DNA of 64,000 nt, from positions 66,302,001 to 66,366,000 of the forward strand of contig JAIOJX010000002.1 of the NCBI GenBank assembly GCA_022376925.1, in the 5' to 3' direction. Both the position numbers and the translations under genes were made by a program. This DNA is from Tragulus kanchil (Eukaryota; Chordata; Mammalia; Artiodactyla; Tragulidae). Below, in pieces: positions 60,825 through 64,000 of this stretch. How positions within the stretch are numbered: position 1 is the first letter of the stretch; every line of letters starts with the position of its first letter. The notes beneath the pieces were generated by a model. It made no database searches. It was not told where the DNA came from and saw nothing but the letters and a program-made list of their open reading frames with translations.

Positions 60825-61740
60825 CACAGTTGATTCTCATTATTTATGGTAGTTGTGTTCTGCAAAGTTACCACGAACATTGAATTAGCAAATATTGACC
60901 CATTTCTCCTTGAAGAAATACAGGGTAAGATTTCTTTAAGCTTCTGTTTGCTTTCCATCAACCAGTCAATATATAACCTTATTTTATGTGTAAGTCTGTT
61001 TAAAGACACCTTATTTAATATATTCACTAACATCCTACCCATAGTAACAGGACTATGAATTCATACCTGAATGAAGCTTATTTTAAAAAAAAAAAAAAGC
61101 TTTTTAAAATGTTTTCTTTTTTTTGCCTCTAAGTCATTTATTTTTCATCCATCTTTATTATTCTTTGGTATGTGTGGGCCTCTCATCGCAGTGGCCTCTC
61201 TTATTGCAGAGCACCAACTCCAGGTGCATGCGCTTCAGAGAACTGGCTCTTAACTGGACACACTGGCTGCCATTCCTCGGCACAGGGAATCTTCCCGGGC
61301 CAGGGATCGAACTGGTGTCCCTTGCACTGCAAGGCTGACTCTTTACCCACTGGACCACCAGGGAAGCCCTGAATGAAGCTTATTTAACAAACTTTTCCTA
61401 TAAGGCACATGACAGCTGGGGAACCCTAGACAACACTTCAACACTTGGGGATGTTTATAAACTGAAATTAACAACAAAAATCCAAAAGTGTGAAAACTAT
61501 GGCACTAAATAGATCACCAAAAGAATACTTGTTCATCATATGAAAGCTGAAACAAGAAGGCACAATGCCACCTCGATTGACCTCAGCTGGAAATATAAAC
61601 GTGATGTGATTCAAATTGTTGCCACTCTGTGCATGTCCATGAGTGACCATGAAAGCACCAGGAATATTGATTTTGAGGCTACAAATAAATTTTAATTAAC
61701 AGGCAAATTTGCAAATAAAGAATCTGCAAATATGAGTGTA
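60825..61740 (+). mobile_element. Older interspersed repeat, split by a SINE
   Basis: TTGATTCTCATTATTTATGG, TTCTGCAAAGTTACCACGAA, AATTAGCAAATATTGACCCA and ATACAGGGTAAGATTTC continue after the SINE as GAAGCTTATTTAACAAAC, TAAGGCACATGACAGC and so on. I recognise this as a common mammalian interspersed repeat but cannot name the family with confidence. It was one continuous element before the SINE inserted. Confidence 0.5.
61084..61368 (-). mobile_element. CHR-like tRNA SINE, complete
   Basis: Minus-strand head GGCTTCCCTGGTGGTCCAGT, B box GTTCGATCCC, middle AAGAGCCAGTTCTCTGAAGC, tail GATGGATGAAAAATAAATG. A perfect 17 bp target-site duplication CTGAATGAAGCTTATTT lies at 61067-61083 and 61369-61385, the longest in the window. 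Confidence 0.94.
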
Positions 61741-64000
61741 AACTGTATACATACATAAGTATGAAAGTAAACCAGTGCAATGTTAGTGGAAACAAAGAAG
61801 GAGTTGATCAATTAAATGTGGGAATGGGGAGACATAGATACCAAAGATGATGCTACAGTTTCTATTTTGAAAGGCCAGTTGAATGTTAATGCTATTACCA
61901 AAAAATATAATCCTGAAAGAGAGTCTGGAGGAGAAAGATAATTTAATCCTGGAAATGTAGAATTTTACAATAAGGATAACATCCTGTTCTAAAGCAGTAA
62001 TCATGATAAGAAGCTGAATCACCATACAGAGGCCATAGCTAGGCATAAAATTTGATATTGGTTACATATAGAATACCATTGAAGCTTTAGGAATACAAGA
62101 GATTGCTTGGGTAAGGAGGCAAAGAATCCAATGACAGAACCTTGAAAAATATACTAAATTTAAAGTATCTAGGGGAAGAGAACTAACGAAAAAGCTAAGG
62201 AGAAAACTGTGGAATTACAAGAACAAAAATAAGAAAAAGGCTAGTAAATGATCTCCAAGTAGAACAGGAAGCAAAGGAAATAGTATATGTGCAAGCATGT
62301 ATGTAACAATTCTAAATATGCAACATCATTTGAATATTTGGTTCCCCTTGCCCATGTCACACTCTAATTTTTTATCATGCTTGCAATTGAAATGATTTAA
62401 GATTGGAAAGAGAGATATCCCAGAAATACACCAGAAAAGATCAAGATGATAATTTTTTGGAGCAATTGGAAATACTTTCAAGACAGAGAAAGATAATGAA
62501 AAGCTGATCCATGATGTCATATTAAGAAATGTGTTTTTCTACCCCATTCTAGTAATGCTTATCTATATAAGCCAAGTACAAGGAAAGAACGGGTACAGAA
62601 AACCAGGACAGTGGACCTCAGAAAGAAAAGATAAGGAGTGCTGAAGCCTCGACCAGGGTTTTCAGAGAGAATACTTGCAGTTCCTGAAAATGGCAGGCTG
62701 ATTATTTAAATAACTCTCCTGATGAAACCAACTAAAAGTGCTAAATATAATAAACATCTTTCAAACAGGCACAAAGAGCTAAGAAGACAGTAAGAAGTAA
62801 CAAGCCAAACAAGAACCCAGAATGGTAAGTGAACACAAAAGCCACTTTCATCCTGAGGCTCTTTGCCCAACATGAAAATGTGAATTTTTGTTTTCTCGGG
62901 ACGGTGAAGGTATCTTGTAGGAAGAAAAGCAATAAAGATAATATGAGTGTAAACTGTATACATACATAAGTATGAAAGTAAACCAGTGCAATGTTAGTGG
63001 AAACAAAGAAGGAGTTGATCAATTAAATGTGGGAATGGGGAGACATAGATACCAAAGATGATGCTACAGTTTCTATTTTGAAAGGCCAGTTGAATGTTAA
63101 TGCTATTACCAAAAAATATAATCCTGAAAGAGAGTCTGGAGGAGAAAGATAATTTAATCCTGGAAATGTAGAATTTTACAATAAGGATAACATCCTGTTC
63201 TAAAGCAGTAATCATGATAAGAAGCTGAATCACCATACAGAGGCCATAGCTAGGCATAAAATTTGATATTGGTTACATATAGAATACCATTGAAGCTTTA
63301 GGAATACAAGAGATTGCTTGGGTAAGGAGGCAAAGAATCCAATGACAGAACCTTGAAAAATATACTAAATTTAAAGTATCTAGGGGAAGAGAACTAACGA
63401 AAAAGCTAAGGAGAAAACTGTGGAATTACAAGAACAAAAATAAGAAAAAGGCTAGTAAATGATCTCCAAGTAGAACAGGAAGCAAAGGAAATAGTATATG
63501 TGCAAGCATGTATGTAACAATTCTAAATATGCAACATCATTTGAATATTTGGTTCCCCTTGCCCATGTCACACTCTAATTTTTTATCATGCTTGCAATTG
63601 AAATGATTTAAGATTGGAAAGAGAGATATCCCAGAAATACACCAGAAAAGATCAAGATGATAATTTTTTGGAGCAATTGGAAATACTTTCAAGACAGAGA
63701 AAGATAATGAAAAGCTGATCCATGATGTCATATTAAGAAATGTGTTTTTCTACCCCATTCTAGTAATGCTTATCTATATAAGCCAAGTACAAGGAAAGAA
63801 CGGGTACAGAAAACCAGGACAGTGGACCTCAGAAAGAAAAGATAAGGAGTGCTGAAGCCTCGACCAGGGTTTTCAGAGAGAATACTTGCAGTTCCTGAAA
63901 ATGGCAGGCTGATTATTTAAATAACTCTCCTGATGAAACCAACTAAAAGTGCTAAATATAATAAACATCTTTCAAACAGGCACAAAGAGCTAAGAAGACA
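61729..64000. repeat. Direct duplication D12, ~1.21 kb copies, runs off the window
   Basis: Copy 1 is 61729-62939 and copy 2 starts at 62940 and continues past 64000, at a constant offset of 1211 bp with no difference seen. The unit is AT-rich, without recognised elements. Confidence 0.97.

Larger units (their letters stand above)
43341..64000. other. RSPO2 5' flank / intergenic region
   Basis: This is the sequence upstream of RSPO2 on the minus strand. In mammals EIF3E lies further in this direction; none of its exons is visible here. Outside the repeats listed, I recognise nothing in 45319-46810, 52192-52595, 52810-53850 and 61750-64000. The AT-rich, LINE-like sequence at 53850-54720 (repeated in D9) and at 46820-47700 is too diverged to name with confidence. 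The 114-codon plus-strand ORF at 53077-53421 has no recognisable domain and sits in repeat-poor, non-CpG sequence; I do not call it a gene. Confidence 0.7.

Noticed and set aside
4010..64000. True segmental duplications or a novel tandem-duplicating element
   Set aside because: Units share no ends, motifs or target-site duplications, are of fixed length, and differ mainly at copy edges. An assembly cause is simpler.

Overview
This is vertebrate nuclear DNA from a ruminant artiodactyl. The evidence is the interspersed repeats: Bov-tA SINEs, a BovB-derived segment, CHR-type tRNA SINEs, a ruminant L1 3' end and a mariner-type MITE. I cannot name the species. Almost nothing in the window codes for protein. 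The one gene part I recognise is the first coding exon of RSPO2 (R-spondin 2), on the minus strand at 41913-42006, inside a CpG island at about 41.4-43.3 kb that should hold the RSPO2 promoter and noncoding first exon.

Layout: 1-41912 is the RSPO2 intron downstream of the start-codon exon, filled with SINEs, L1 and LTR fragments, MIRs and degraded mariner DNA. 41390-43340 is the CpG island with the signal-peptide exon, short upstream ORFs and candidate splice sites. 43341-64000 is 5' flank or intergenic DNA, again repeats and AT-rich sequence without any exon I can support. No second RSPO2 coding exon is visible, so the furin-like and thrombospondin domains lie outside the window.

The dominant unusual structure is a series of twelve adjacent head-to-tail direct duplications, each 1.05-1.21 kb per copy and nearly identical between copies. 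They start at 4010, 14832, 26382, 33001, 35800, 43116, 47916, 50085, 54087, 56177, 58458 and 61729. The duplicated sequences are unrelated to one another, copy length is nearly constant, mismatches gather at copy edges (mostly the start of the second copy), and two neighbouring pairs overlap to give local triplications. This fits unmerged contig overlaps in the assembly better than biology. Collapsing them would remove about 13.5 kb from the window. A second theme is a young-looking CHR-like tRNA SINE group with about ten insertions, several with perfect 10-17 bp target-site duplications. I found no operon, CRISPR array, RNA gene or novel protein system.
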